Origin: Candidatus Pantoea bituminis
GTDB taxonomy: Bacteria > Pseudomonadota > Gammaproteobacteria > Enterobacterales > Enterobacteriaceae
NCBI RefSeq assembly: GCF_018842675.1
Contig: NZ_JAGTWO010000004.1
Location: forward strand, 3,224,001-3,288,000
Direction of reading: 5' to 3'
Length of the DNA: 64,000 nucleotides
The translations under genes were made by a program, and so were the position numbers. Positions 9,319-19,289 of the stretch are shown piece after piece. The notes under the pieces were generated by a model. The model searched no databases. It was given only the letters and a program-made list of their open reading frames with translations, and was not told where the DNA came from. The first letter of the stretch is position 1. Every line of letters begins with the position of its first letter.

Positions 9319-10264
9319 TCCAGCTTGAAGTAACTCAGTATTTCGCAGCCCGTGCCCACGCGCGGTGTTGCAATCACTTTTCGCTGGGCTAAATCAATCA
9401 CACTCAGCGTGCCATCATCTTCGTTGGCTATCAGTAACTGCTGTTTATCGGCGCTGAAGCACCCATCCATCGGTTTATTACCTACCACGATATCGCCCAA
9501 CGGATTAAGCAGATCGTCAAACAGCGTCACGATCGGTTCACCATCACCTATTGCTACCAGCATTTCGCCATCCGGGCTAAAGCGCACCACCTGACAAGGT
9601 TGTTGATGACCCGGCAGCGCCAGCCGCTGACGAATGCGATGGCTTTGTCGATCGATCACATAAAGCGACGGCGCATCGGCAGCACTCGCCACCAGATAGG
9701 GATGTTTTGGTGAAGCAGCGATCCCCGCAATCGGGCCAGGCAATAAAATATTGTCAATGACGCGCCCCTCAGCTTCACACAAATCCACCACCGTGATGCT
9801 GGCGTCCTCTTCGTTATCGGTAAACAGTTTGCGGCCGCTGGGTGACAGCGTAAGGCGATGCGCATTGTGCGAGGGAATGGGGATGGTTTTTTCCACTTTG
9901 TCGGTCGCGGGATCAATCACCGCAACCATCGCGCTGTTTTCACAGCAGAGGTAAACCTTGCCGTCTCGTCCCAACTGGCCGCTGTGTGGCGCACGCAGCG
10001 GCGACATATCAATGAAACCGCTGATCTCACGACGCCGTAAATCAATCACCGCCACTTTATGACCAGGATGCGGATTGTCGCCGTGAATGCCATCACCGTA
10101 GATCGGCACATACGCTTTTTCCACGGCGTGAGCATCAGTAATTCATGTGGTCTCGGTGGAAAGGCGTTTAACTCTTGCTGCACCGCAAAAGTTTCAGGAT
10201 TGAGAAACAGTACACGATTGCCTCGTTTATCTACCGCCAGCAAACCGCTCGATTCATGCTGCAT
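9315..10264 (-). CDS. YncE-like beta-propeller protein (one frameshift as read)
   Basis: A repaired product of 316 residues made of repeated blades (VAVIDL, ITVVDL, LYVID, LSVIDL), the YVTN/YncE type of seven-bladed propeller. The first ~44 residues (LLAVDKRGNRVLFLNP...PRPHELL) are read from 10264, the rest from about 10130 in another frame. One missing base near 10130-10140 accounts for the shift. YVPIYGDGIHGDNPHPGHKVA is a distinctive surface block with several acidic and His residues. No signal peptide is seen, so the protein is probably cytoplasmic. Function is unknown. Confidence 0.72.
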
Positions 10265-10295
10265 ATCGTCTCCTTTCTCTGTAAGCCTTCCTTAA

Positions 10296-10981
10296 GCGTA
10301 GACAATCACCGTTACTCGGTGCGAGCCAACCTATAGATGAGCCGCGTTAAAGCACGGAGTTAAGCTCAACTGTCCGACCTGAATGTTTGAAACCCTGCTG
10401 TAGCAGGAGAGTGCAGTAAAAAATTAAGAACTTCCTTAATTAAAAAAACGTGCAGCAGTAATAAATCTTATATAAAAGATTAACATTGGCTAACTTAATA
10501 TAAATTCTTCCTGATCGATTTAATTCCGGTTTTTCCTAAAGTCTGAAAAAGAAATAGCTAATGCGTTAGGAATGTTTTATTAAGAAGGTGCAGTGCAATT
10601 TTACACAGCCGTGAGGAAACTATCGCGCGCTTAACACTGCGTCATCATCAGGGAAAACCATAATCTACCCATGCAATTCGCGTTGCAGGCATGCATATGC
10701 CGCCAAAAATGTAGCGGGTTTCATCCCTAAATAATTTGAGTTTAATCGAGGCGGCAAGCGTGTTAATACCCTAAAACTTACTGCGGTAAGTCGTTAAGGG
10801 AAGCGGGAGCAGAGCAGGCTATTTGCAGCATGAAGGATGAAGATGTTTATTTTCATTAATTCAGGTTGCAGCACGTCGGCAAGCGCGTGAATCTTTGGGC
10901 GCTTACATCAGTAAGTGACTGGGACAAAGACCGCATCTGCAGCGTTAATTTAATGGGTATAATGATAATAACAGGTGCACC
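10296..10981. other. Non-coding region with decayed repeats
   Basis: About 690 bases without a gene I can support. The left part has a hairpin CCTGCTGTAGCAGG near 10393-10406. The right part (about 10728-10950) holds two related repeat units, listed separately. The glycosyltransferase promoter should lie at the right end. Confidence 0.55.
10728..10950. repeat. Two decayed copies of an enterobacterial intergenic repeat
   Basis: Unit 1 (about 10728-10850) contains CGGCAAGCG, then CTTAC-GCG-GTAAGT, then GCAGCATGAAGGATGA. Unit 2 (about 10862-10950) contains CGGCAAGCGCGTGAATC, then CTTACATCAGTAAGTGACT. They share the same order of blocks (CGGCAAGCG, AAT, CTTAC...GTAAGT, GGGA) and so are diverged copies of one element. 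I recall this as a dispersed repeat of Erwinia/Pantoea/Serratia genomes that starts with AATTTGAGTT and ends with a ...GGGTATA-type terminus. Confidence 0.6.
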
Positions 10982-12001
10982 ATGACTCTATTTAGCCAAC
11001 GTCCTGCGCATAAGTTATGGCGCAACTGGAAAAGAATATCCTTTACCAGCCAAATGCTCTGGAATAAGAAAAAACAGAGCGCAGTCCGTGCGCCTGAATA
11101 TGATCCCAGGCAGGAACAGAATGTGGTGTTGATGTCGCAGCAAAAATCGTTGCCAGACATCCCTAAAATTGTCTGGATGTATTGGCACGATGACCATCTG
11201 CCAAAATCAATGGCGATAAATATTAAGAAATTACGCCAGGATAATCCCGATCACGACGTCAATATTATTACCCGACGCACGCTCTCACAATGGTTACCGG
11301 ATCTCAGATTTATTTCATCTGATCTGACCCCAGCCCACAAAAGTGACATTATCAGGCTTGAGCTGCTCTATCGTTATGGCGGCATTGGGATTGATTGCAG
11401 CACGCTATTATTTGAGGATCTTTCCTGGGTACATAAAGTGCATCAGGAACGTCCAATGGATTTAATTGGATATTATCGTGAAAGCTCAACGATCAATTTC
11501 CTTTCGCCGGTGACTGAAGGTTGGTTTCTGGCTGCCGCTCCGCAAAATCCCTTTATGCGTGAATGGTTAAGGCAGCTGGCCCCCGTGAAAAACGTCGGTA
11601 TCCAGAACTATTTTCAGGAAATGAAAAAGCGCGATGACTTCGCGCTGATTGTGCAGAACATTGATAATCCTTCACGTCAATTGCTGTCGCTGGCACAGCA
11701 AGTCGCGATTCGTGAATATCGCCGCATTAACTTTTATCTGCGCAAGGGTGAAGCCAACGCCTTTTTCTATCAGGGATTGCACGCCGACAACAGCGATGCT
11801 TTTGCTCGCTCCGTGCTGTTTCAGCAGCGTCCGCAGACGCCACCGCCCATCATCAAACTGACCGGGAATGAACGTCTGCATCTTGATTTTAACCTGCGGC
11901 TTGGCTTGTACAATCGCACCAGCCTGATTGGTGAGATGGTACACGGTGCGGCACCGGCGCCGCTGGCGCTGCCATCAGTAATGAGCAAAGCGCGCGCGTA
12001 A
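10982..12001 (+). CDS. Capsular-polysaccharide-type glycosyltransferase
   Basis: A 339-residue soluble glycosyltransferase of the Caps_synth/TcdA-OCH1 fold group. PKIVWMYWHDD near residue 60, HKSDIIRLELLYRYGGIGIDCS around residues 118-139 and WFLAAAPQNPFMREW are the expected conserved blocks, in which the acidic residue after GGI binds the metal-nucleotide sugar. No transmembrane segment is seen. It stands alone: no other sugar-pathway gene is nearby, so the acceptor is unknown. Its last 27 bases overlap the 3' end of the convergent LysR gene. Confidence 0.8.
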   Translation: MTLFSQRPAHKLWRNWKRISFTSQMLWNKKKQSAVRAPEYDPRQEQNVVLMSQQKSLPDIPKIVWMYWHDDHLPKSMAINIKKLRQDNPDHDVNIITRRTLSQWLPDLRFISSDLTPAHKSDIIRLELLYRYGGIGIDCSTLLFEDLSWVHKVHQERPMDLIGYYRESSTINFLSPVTEGWFLAAAPQNPFMREWLRQLAPVKNVGIQNYFQEMKKRDDFALIVQNIDNPSRQLLSLAQQVAIREYRRINFYLRKGEANAFFYQGLHADNSDAFARSVLFQQRPQTPPPIIKLTGNERLHLDFNLRLGLYNRTSLIGEMVHGAAPAPLALPSVMSKARA

Positions 12002-12895
12002 CCATTGCGCAAATGTCGTTACTGCACGCGGCACCTGTGCTGCCCATGGGCGCACAATCCATAATTGAGCCGCAAAGGCATCGACGGCTTGCCAGTCCGC
12101 CAACACCTGCTGCAATGAGCCGGACTTTAACGCCTCGCTGGCGCTAAAGTCCGGTAACATTGCGATCCCCAATCCTTGCAGTGCTGCATCCCTAATCGAC
12201 TCACTGTTATTGGTGGCAAAACAGCCCTGAATACGCACCTGCACGCGTTCACTGCTGTGCGTAGCAGCAAAGGCCCAGCGAGGTGATTCAACACCACGGG
12301 GATAATAGAGGCAGTTATGCTGCGCCAAATCCTCAGGCGTTTTCGGCTGGCCCTGTTGCGTTAAATAACCGGGTGACGCCACCAGCAGCGTACGTGTTTC
12401 ACACAGCGGCAGCGCGACGTGGGTTTCAGGCAGGGTGTCGCTGTGGCGTATCGCTAAATCAAATCCTTCGCTGCTTAGCGAGACGATGCGATCGGTAACA
12501 TCCAGTTGCAATCGTACTTGCGGAAATTCACGCAAAAAATCCCCAATCAGCGGTACTAAGTGTTGGCGGGCAAATGCAACCGGCGCGGTTACGCGGACTA
12601 AACCACGAACGGGTCCGGCGGTATCACGCACGCTGAAAAAACTCTGTTCAATGCGCGCAAAGGGCTCGCGCAAATCCTCAACCAGCTTCTCGCCTGCCGA
12701 GGTCAAGCGCACGCTGCGCGTAGTGCGCTGCACCAGCGACACACCCGCCATCGCTTCCAACTCTTTAATCTTTTGGCTCATCGACGCTTTGCTCACTTCC
12801 AGCCGTTCAGCCGCGCGGGTAAAACTGCCCTGCTCTGCCAGTATCGTCAGCCAATGAAGATGTTCCCACAGCGCATCCGTCTTCATCTCTTTCAT
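11975..12895 (-). CDS. LysR-family regulator
   Basis: A 306-residue LysR-type activator/repressor. The winged helix-turn-helix FTRAAERLEVSKASMSQKIKELE occupies residues ~25-47 and is followed by the linker helix and a full co-inducer domain ending near ARFAHY. It is divergent from the tautomerase-family gene across 120 bp, the classical arrangement for a LysR regulator and its target. The inducer is unknown. Confidence 0.88.
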   Translation of the reverse strand: MKEMKTDALWEHLHWLTILAEQGSFTRAAERLEVSKASMSQKIKELEAMAGVSLVQRTTRSVRLTSAGEKLVEDLREPFARIEQSFFSVRDTAGPVRGLVRVTAPVAFARQHLVPLIGDFLREFPQVRLQLDVTDRIVSLSSEGFDLAIRHSDTLPETHVALPLCETRTLLVASPGYLTQQGQPKTPEDLAQHNCLYYPRGVESPRWAFAATHSSERVQVRIQGCFATNNSESIRDAALQGLGIAMLPDFSASEALKSGSLQQVLADWQAVDAFAAQLWIVRPWAAQVPRAVTTFAQWLRARFAHY

Positions 12896-13015
12896 GATGA
12901 TTGTTCAATATAGTGAATAATCAATTCAGCGTACGCGCTTTTTCTTTGCGGTGGAAGCAGGCAGCATGAGGTCATCAGCCTTTAGTAAACTTCTATTAAA
13001 ATCAGGGGAACCGCC

Positions 13016-13405
13016 ATGCCTTTGCTGCAATTCGATGTTATTCAAGGTCGTTCTGAGTCAGAATTACGCACATTGTTAGACGCTGCTCATCGTGCCGTCT
13101 TGACCGCTTTTAACGTACCCGAGCGCGATCGTTATCAGATTGTTCAGGAAAATAAGCGCTATCAGATGGTTTTTCAGGATACCGGTTTAGGTTTCAACCG
13201 CAGTGACAATCTGGTGATGGTGCGCGTCTATACCAGTCCGCGTAGCCGCGAACAGAAACAGCTGTTTATGGCGGAGCTGGCACGTGAACTGCGTGAAAAC
13301 TGCGGTGTGCAGGGCAATGATTTAATGATCAGCTTTATCACCAACGACAAAGGCGACTGGAGTTTCGCGGACGGCGAAGCGCAATACCTGACCGGTAAAC
13401 TGTAA
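13016..13405 (+). CDS. Tautomerase-family protein
   Basis: A 129-residue member of the tautomerase superfamily, the longer 2-domain type. The processed product would start at Pro2 (MPLLQFDV), which serves as the catalytic base in this family. AGGGGAA lies six bases before the ATG. The protein continues with a second beta-alpha-beta unit ending in DWSFADGEAQYLTGK. The divergent LysR gene is its likely regulator. The natural substrate is unknown. Confidence 0.85.
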   Translation: MPLLQFDVIQGRSESELRTLLDAAHRAVLTAFNVPERDRYQIVQENKRYQMVFQDTGLGFNRSDNLVMVRVYTSPRSREQKQLFMAELARELRENCGVQGNDLMISFITNDKGDWSFADGEAQYLTGKL

Positions 13406-13621
13406 CCTCTTCCAGCGCCTCACTGACGGTGTTTTGTGACCGCCGTCAGTGCAAATCACATCAACTTTAAACCGCCGTTAAACCATTTCCTCTTCCACTC
13501 CACAATTCTGATCGGATGTGTTGCAGCCGTGTGACAGCCAAGATAGATTGTCGAAAAAACTATTATGAAAATGACCGATTGCGCAAGGCGCTGCGTACTC
13601 ACCTGAAGAGAGGAATTGACG

Positions 13622-15913
13622 TTGTCCGAATTAGTGTCAGTCGTGTTGTTTCTGGCCGCTATTGCAATTTATTCCACTAAAGCCGGGCGAAATAAATTTT
13701 GGTTCATTGTTGTCCTGTTATTACTTGTTCTGTTTGTGGTGCTCAACGCCACCCTTTATGCCAGCAACTATTTTACCGGCGACGGCATCAATGATGCGGT
13801 GCTCTATACGCTGACCAACAGCCTGACCGGCGCCGGTATCAGCAAATATGTCGTGCCCGCTATCGGGCTGATTATTGTGCTGTTTTCACTCTTTTGCCTG
13901 TTGTCGTGGCTGCTGCGTCGTCGTGCGCGTCCCCACAACTTCGGCTGGAGCCTACTGGCCTTTATCTGTGCTGTGGGTTCTGTGCAAACCACGCCCGCTT
14001 TTCGTCAGGTCGCTTCGCTGATCGCTTCCCATACCCAGCAAGCGAATTCAGATTTTGAAAACTTTTATAAAGTGCCTAAAAACCGTATCGACCATCCTAA
14101 ACTCAACGTGGTCTATATCTACGGTGAAAGTTTGGAGCGCACCTATTTTGATGAGCAGGCTTTTCCGGGGCTGGCACCAGAACTCAGCCGTGAAAAAGAA
14201 CAGAGCATCGACTTCAGCAATACCGAACAGCTGCCTGGCACCGATTACACCATCGCAGGCATGGTTTCATCGCAATGCGGCATTCCGCTGTTCGCGCCTT
14301 TCGACGGTAACGCGTCAGCTTCGCTTTCCAGCTTTTATCCGCAAAACGTTTGCCTGGGCGACATCCTGAAAAATTCCGGCTACGAAAACTGGTTTATTCA
14401 GGGCGCAGATTTACGCTTTGCCGGTAAAGATGTTTTCCTGACATCCCACGGTTTTAGCCCTGCCAATATGTATGGTTCGCAAGAACTTAAAAGCCGCGTT
14501 GCCGATCCCACTTATCGTAATAACTGGGGATATTACGATGACACGGTGATGGATGAAGTGTTTGAGAAATATGAAGAGCTATCACGTCAACAGAAACGCT
14601 TCGCGCTGTTTACGCTGACGGTAGACACACATCATCCTGACGGATTTATTTCGCGTAGCTGCCAACGCAAGAGCTACAGCTTTGACGGGAAACCCAACCA
14701 ATCTTTCAGTGCCGTTGCCTGCTCACAAGAACATGTAGCGCGCCTGATTGAACGCATCAAAGCGTCACCCTGGTTCAAAAATACGGTGATTGTGGTGACA
14801 TCGGATCATCTGGCGATGAACAACACCGCGCATCAATATTTGGTAAAACAGCCGCGCCGTGACCTCTACATGATTATTCGCGGCGATCAACCGCAAGCTG
14901 AAGTGATCGAGACTAAACGCAGCACCATGGATAACGGCGCGACGCTGCTGGATATATTGGGCGGAGATAACGCTATCGGTTTGGGTCGCAGCAACCTTTC
15001 TTCTATCTCTCTTTCAACCCAGTTTGATGATTTGAAGAGCAAAGTACTGAGCTGGAAGCCCGATATCATTCAACTGTGGAATTTCCCTAAGAAAATGGAC
15101 AGTTTCACCATTGATACCGCGAAAAACTCTTTCAGCTTTTCCGGTACCACCTTCAAATTACCGATTCTGTTTCGCGTAAACGATAAGCACGTTGAGCCGA
15201 TGCCAGAAGGGGAATATTCAGCACCGCTGCGTTATCAGCTGGCCGATTTTGTCTCAACGGATAAATTCGTTTGGGTCGATCGCTGCTTTAAAATGGCGCG
15301 TTTATGGAAACCCGAACTGGCACTTTCCACCGATTATTGTCTGGCGATGGGGCAAATGGGCGGTCAACCCACCGTGACGCGGATTGATAAACCGCAGTGG
15401 AAGAGCAAAGTGCAATTTCCAGCAAGCACCACCAGCGATGCACAATATCAACGTAACCTCGCGCAGATTCGCGTGCTGGATAATGATATTCGCTATCAGG
15501 CCGATCGCTTTTTATTAACCGTACCGGGTGCACCTAACAGCGTAAAAAGCTTTAGCGGTATCTCGCGTCCGGAAAGCTGGGGACGCTGGTCGAACGCCAA
15601 TCTCGCGCCGGAAGTGAAAATTGAGTATGTCGATCCACTGCCGCAGAAGTTTGATCTGGTGATCACCGCACGCGCCTTTGGCCCGAACGTACATCGTCCT
15701 ATTCCCGTGCGTGTCGGCGATCAGCAGCAGCTGCTGACCTTAGGTGAGGAGTTCTCCACCACCACGCTGCATTTTGATAATCCCAACGGCAGCCATAATT
15801 TGATTATTGTGCCACCGGAACCGCAATTGAGTAACATCGGCAATATCACCGGCCAGGATCCACGTAAGTTAGGCATCGGTATGGTGGATATAAAAATAGT
15901 GCCGCAGGGTTAA
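13622..15913 (+). CDS. opgB: Phosphoglycerol transferase I, OpgB
   Basis: OpgB (MdoB) is an inner-membrane protein that moves phosphoglycerol from phosphatidylglycerol to osmoregulated periplasmic glucans. Four hydrophobic segments occupy the first ~110 residues and a large periplasmic alkaline-phosphatase-fold domain follows, with [13 protein letters not shown], the nucleophile Thr in the [10 protein letters not shown] region, [10 protein letters not shown] and [11 protein letters not shown]. It matches E. coli OpgB closely as I recall it. I choose TTG 13622 (LSELVSVV) with AGAGGA upstream: this gives 763 residues, the E. coli length. An in-frame TTG at 13616 sits too near the ribosome site. 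The gene anchors the window to the fhuF-opgB part of the chromosome. Confidence 0.95.
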   Translation: MSELVSVVLFLAAIAIYSTKAGRNKFWFIVVLLLLVLFVVLNATLYASNYFTGDGINDAVLYTLTNSLTGAGISKYVVPAIGLIIVLFSLFCLLSWLLRRRARPHNFGWSLLAFICAVGSVQTTPAFRQVASLIASHTQQANSDFENFYKVPKNRIDHPKLNVVYIYGESLERTYFDEQAFPGLAPELSREKEQSIDFSNTEQLPGTDYTIAGMVSSQCGIPLFAPFDGNASASLSSFYPQNVCLGDILKNSGYENWFIQGADLRFAGKDVFLTSHGFSPANMYGSQELKSRVADPTYRNNWGYYDDTVMDEVFEKYEELSRQQKRFALFTLTVDTHHPDGFISRSCQRKSYSFDGKPNQSFSAVACSQEHVARLIERIKASPWFKNTVIVVTSDHLAMNNTAHQYLVKQPRRDLYMIIRGDQPQAEVIETKRSTMDNGATLLDILGGDNAIGLGRSNLSSISLSTQFDDLKSKVLSWKPDIIQLWNFPKKMDSFTIDTAKNSFSFSGTTFKLPILFRVNDKHVEPMPEGEYSAPLRYQLADFVSTDKFVWVDRCFKMARLWKPELALSTDYCLAMGQMGGQPTVTRIDKPQWKSKVQFPASTTSDAQYQRNLAQIRVLDNDIRYQADRFLLTVPGAPNSVKSFSGISRPESWGRWSNANLAPEVKIEYVDPLPQKFDLVITARAFGPNVHRPIPVRVGDQQQLLTLGEEFSTTTLHFDNPNGSHNLIIVPPEPQLSNIGNITGQDPRKLGIGMVDIKIVPQG

Positions 15914-16020
15914 CCTTCAACTTCTGCATTTTGGGCACAACGCAAAACTGATGTGCCGCAGCTTAAGGTCGATGTCGCTAGGCTGAAAAACGGTATGCGT
16001 TGGATAAAAGGTTACTGATG

Positions 16021-16064
16021 GTCATGGCCACCACCCGGGTGATGGCGGCCATGACGTACATTTT
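16021..16064 (+). terminator. Intrinsic terminator after opgB
   Basis: A long imperfect hairpin runs from 16021 to 16055, with GTCATGGCC pairing with GGCCATGAC and an inner CACCC/GGGTG stem. It is followed by TTTTT at 16060-16064. Confidence 0.65.
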
Positions 16065-16098
16065 TACCTGACAGCATGACATTCCGTGAAGATGCCCA

Positions 16099-16803
16099 TT
16101 AACGGCGCAGCGCCTCCAGCTTCTCGCGCTGCTCTCCTTGCGGCGTAAAGTTTTCGCTATGCAACCAGCGTTCAAAGCCGCTTTTCACCTGCGGCCATTC
16201 GCCGTCAATGATTGAGAACCAGCAGGTGTCACGCGTGCGGCCTTTGTAAACAATCGCCTGACGGAATTCCCCTTCATAGCGGAATCCCAACCGCGCCGCC
16301 GCACGGCGTGAAGGGGCGTTGCAGCTGTCGCATTTCCATTCATAACGACGATAACCGAGCTGCTCAAAGGCATAGCGCATCAATAGGTAATGCGCTTCGG
16401 TCGCCATTCGCGTCTGCTTTAATAACGGTGAAAACGCGACATGGCCCACTTCAATTACGCCATGCTGAGGCTCGATGCGCATCAGCGCCAGGCTGCCGAC
16501 TGCCCTTTCCGTTTGCAGGTCAATCACCGCGAAATGCAGCGGATCGCGGCTGCTTTCCATCTGCGCTGCACTCTCCAGCCAAGCCTGCTTATGGGTAAAC
16601 GGGCCGACAAACATGTATGTCCAGTCGCGGCCATCTTCCGCCAGCGAATAGGCTTCAAACAGCGAATCGGCATGCTTTGCCACGCTAAACGGCTCAAGAC
16701 GACATGATTGACCGATAAAAATTTCACGCTGCGGATAAGGCCGTTCCTGCCAGTCCAAAGACTGGCCAACGGGTTGACCATATTGATTCGTATGCTGTGA
16801 CAT
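16099..16803 (-). CDS. GNAT acetyltransferase (RimJ/RimL type)
   Basis: A 234-residue acetyl-CoA-dependent N-acetyltransferase. AVGSLALMRIEPQHGVIEVGHVAFSP is the central beta-strand pair, TRMATEAHYLLMRYAFEQLGYRRYEWKCDSCNAPSRRAAARLGFRYEG is the acetyl-CoA-binding helix and the C-terminal RimJ-like core. The start at 16803 has GGGAGG six bases upstream. It is divergent from the MocR regulator with only 65 bp between them, so the regulator probably acts on it. The substrate is unknown, possibly a small amine or antibiotic-like compound. Confidence 0.85.
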   Translation of the reverse strand: MSQHTNQYGQPVGQSLDWQERPYPQREIFIGQSCRLEPFSVAKHADSLFEAYSLAEDGRDWTYMFVGPFTHKQAWLESAAQMESSRDPLHFAVIDLQTERAVGSLALMRIEPQHGVIEVGHVAFSPLLKQTRMATEAHYLLMRYAFEQLGYRRYEWKCDSCNAPSRRAAARLGFRYEGEFRQAIVYKGRTRDTCWFSIIDGEWPQVKSGFERWLHSENFTPQGEQREKLEALRR

Positions 16804-16868
16804 GCTGCCTCCCGATTGAGATGATGAAAGCAGATTGCCACTTTGCTGGTCGCTTAAAAAGCGCCACA

Positions 16869-18338
16869 ATGGTGGAAAATGATGGATCCACGGAGCGCCT
16901 GTTGTCGTCTTATATTTCCTCGTTGCTGTTTGCTCCCCTCACGGCTAAAGATGTCACGCTGCAGCAACAGCTTTATCAGCGGATTAAACAGGCTATTCTC
17001 AATGGCCATCTTCCTGCGGGCACCCGACTACCGGCCACACGCCAACTGGCCAACGAGCTGCAAGTTTCGCGTAATACGGTGATCAATGTCTGGACACATT
17101 TGCAGGCAGAAGGTTATGTGCTGAGCGATCGGCAAGGCAGCCGCGTTAGCCCCATGGTATCGCCTCACATGCTCAAATCCGCTGACCTGCCCGCTTCTTT
17201 GCCGCTGGCCAATCGCCTGACGTCGTTGCATTCCAGCCATCGCACCAACAGCGAAGAATACCCGCTGCGTGCGGGCGTGCCAGCGTTAAGCCATTTTCCA
17301 TTTCCTGCATGGCGTCGAGCGTTAAACAGCGTGCTAAGCCAAACGCCGCACCGCCTGCTGGGTTATGGCGATCCGCTTGGAGAAAGCGCGCTGCGTGAGG
17401 CTTTAGCGCAGCATCTGAGTATGACGCGTGGTGTGCGCTGCACGGCGGAGCAGATTGTGATCACCGAAGGCGCGCAGCAGGCTTTATCGCTCTGCGTCAC
17501 ACTGCTGACTAATCCCGGTGAAACCGGCTGGGTTGAAGATCCGGGTTATCGCGGTGCCAAAGCCGCGATGCATGCTGGTGACCTTAAGGTCATCCCGATT
17601 GCCGTTGATGCACACGGTCTCGCGCCAGAGGAGCGTCACTGGCAAAACGTTCCGCCACGGCTGATTTACACGTCGCCAACGCATCAATATCCGCTCGGTG
17701 TGGTGATGAGTGCGGCACGACGTTTGGCGCTGATTGCTGCTGCGCAACAGCATCAGGCATGGATTATTGAGGATGATTACGATGGCGATTATCACCATCG
17801 CGGCGAGCCGATTGCTGCCATGCAAGGCATGAGAGAGCGCGCCCCGGTAATTTATCTCGGCTCGTTCAGCAAAACATTGTTTCCTGCTTTGCGGCTCGGT
17901 TTTATGGTGCTACCCGCACATCTGCTTTCACGCATCCGGCCTGCGTTGCACGAATTACTGCGGGGCGGCAATCGGCTGGAACAGCAGGCGTTAGCGCGCT
18001 TTATAACATGTGGCGACTTCAGCCGTCATTTAAGCAAAATGCGCCGGTTGTATCGTCAACGTCAGGCCAAATTGCGCGCCGAATTGCAACGCGTACTGGG
18101 CGAAAACGTTGTTTTGTTGGGTGGCGACAGCGGCATGCATTTAGTCCTACAGCTTCAAGAAAATCAAGATGATGTGGCGCTGGCCGCTGCACTCTGGCAG
18201 GCAGGTTTTGCCCCGGCTGCGCTCTCGACGTTTTATCTTGCTGACCCCAAACAACAGGGATTGGTATTGGGCTACGGCAATACCAGCGACACGCAGATCG
18301 TTGCAGGTGCTCAGCAAGTGGGCCGTTTACTGCGCTGA
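16869..18338 (+). CDS. MocR/PdxR-type GntR-aminotransferase regulator
   Basis: A 489-residue fusion of a GntR winged helix (LYQRIKQAILNGHLPAGTRLPATRQLANELQVSRNTV) with a class I/II aminotransferase fold. The PLP lysine is in GSFSKTLFPALRLGF, and IIEDDYDGDYHH carries the conserved Asp. Such proteins usually control PLP synthesis or an adjacent gene in response to PLP or an aminated ligand. The start at 16869 is the first ATG before the conserved domain and is not certain. It is divergent from the acetyltransferase. Confidence 0.88.
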   Translation: MVENDGSTERLLSSYISSLLFAPLTAKDVTLQQQLYQRIKQAILNGHLPAGTRLPATRQLANELQVSRNTVINVWTHLQAEGYVLSDRQGSRVSPMVSPHMLKSADLPASLPLANRLTSLHSSHRTNSEEYPLRAGVPALSHFPFPAWRRALNSVLSQTPHRLLGYGDPLGESALREALAQHLSMTRGVRCTAEQIVITEGAQQALSLCVTLLTNPGETGWVEDPGYRGAKAAMHAGDLKVIPIAVDAHGLAPEERHWQNVPPRLIYTSPTHQYPLGVVMSAARRLALIAAAQQHQAWIIEDDYDGDYHHRGEPIAAMQGMRERAPVIYLGSFSKTLFPALRLGFMVLPAHLLSRIRPALHELLRGGNRLEQQALARFITCGDFSRHLSKMRRLYRQRQAKLRAELQRVLGENVVLLGGDSGMHLVLQLQENQDDVALAAALWQAGFAPAALSTFYLADPKQQGLVLGYGNTSDTQIVAGAQQVGRLLR

Positions 18339-18355
18339 GTACAGCCAACTGTACT
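18338..18355. repeat. Short perfect inverted repeat after the MocR gene
   Basis: AGTACAG CCAA CTGTACT is a 7-bp perfect stem right at the 3' end of the MocR gene. It may be a weak terminator or a regulator site for rhmR; there is no T run. Confidence 0.35.
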
Positions 18356-18480
18356 GGCAACGCGGCACGTCTCACATTCTTGTACGCCATTGTTTGCCCA
18401 AAGCGGTCTGGCGCGATGAATTTGAAATAGCTCACATTTCTCCATTAACGAAAACACAACACTGCTCTCCAGATCCTTAG

Positions 18481-18493
18481 ACTGGAGTCCAGT
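18481..18493. promoter_or_regulatory. Palindrome over the rhmR ribosome site
   Basis: ACTGGAGTCCAGT ends directly before the rhmR ATG and contains the CTGGAG ribosome site. It could be an autoregulatory operator or a translation-blocking hairpin. Confidence 0.4.
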
Positions 18494-19276
18494 ATGTTGG
18501 AAGTAACGCCTGTTCCGGCGCTTACGCGCGCCATCGCTATTCTCAACTTTATTGCGCAACACGGGCCATGCAGCGCTGCCGAGATCATTGAGGCATTGGC
18601 GCTGCCAAAAAGCAGCGCTTATCTGCTGTTTGCTGAACTCAAAAAACAGCGCTTGATCACGGTTGATCGTAACGATCATTACTGTTTGTGGACGCGGCTG
18701 GTGGAGTTTGCGGGTCATGCGCTTGAGCACATGGATATTCGCGATATTGCCCGTCCGCGTCTGACGCGTTTAATGCAGGAAACCAACCTGCTGTGCCATC
18801 TCGGCATCATTGATAGCGGTCACGCCTGTTACATCCTCAAACTTGAATCTGCCGCCACCATCAGCGTGCGTTCGCACGAAGGAAAAAGCCTGTCGCTGTA
18901 TCGCTCCGGTATTGGCAAGTGCCTGCTGGCCTGGCAACCGGCCGAAGAGCAGGCGCGCATCATTGAATCGCTGCGCTTTGTTGCCGTTACGCCCACCTCC
19001 TTACGCAGCGCAGATGCCTTGTATACCGAACTGGCCCGCATTCGCCGTCAGGGTTGGAGCTTTGATAATGGTGAAGATTTTCCTGATGTGCGCTGCGTTG
19101 CTGCACCGATTTTTGACGTCCGTCAGCAGTTGGTCGCCGCGATTTCGTTAGTCGGTACGCGTTTAGAGATTGACGACGACAAGCGCGATTACCTCGCGGG
19201 CCTGGCTATTGCCTGCGCTCGCGATATTTCTCGTTTGCTGGGCTGGCGCAGCCCGGCGGAAAAACACGCCTCATAA
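18494..19276 (+). CDS. rhmR: IclR-family regulator of rhamnonate catabolism
   Basis: A 260-residue IclR-type regulator. The helix-turn-helix is [20 protein letters not shown] near residues 31-50, and the effector domain includes GKCLLAWQP and [21 protein letters not shown]. It heads the rhm gene set; E. coli has the same four genes with the IclR member (yfaX) at the other end. It likely controls the operon in response to L-rhamnonate or the keto-deoxy intermediate. The palindrome at the ribosome site suggests self-control. Confidence 0.88.
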   Translation: MLEVTPVPALTRAIAILNFIAQHGPCSAAEIIEALALPKSSAYLLFAELKKQRLITVDRNDHYCLWTRLVEFAGHALEHMDIRDIARPRLTRLMQETNLLCHLGIIDSGHACYILKLESAATISVRSHEGKSLSLYRSGIGKCLLAWQPAEEQARIIESLRFVAVTPTSLRSADALYTELARIRRQGWSFDNGEDFPDVRCVAAPIFDVRQQLVAAISLVGTRLEIDDDKRDYLAGLAIACARDISRLLGWRSPAEKHAS

Positions 19277-19289
19277 CTCGGAGAACATT

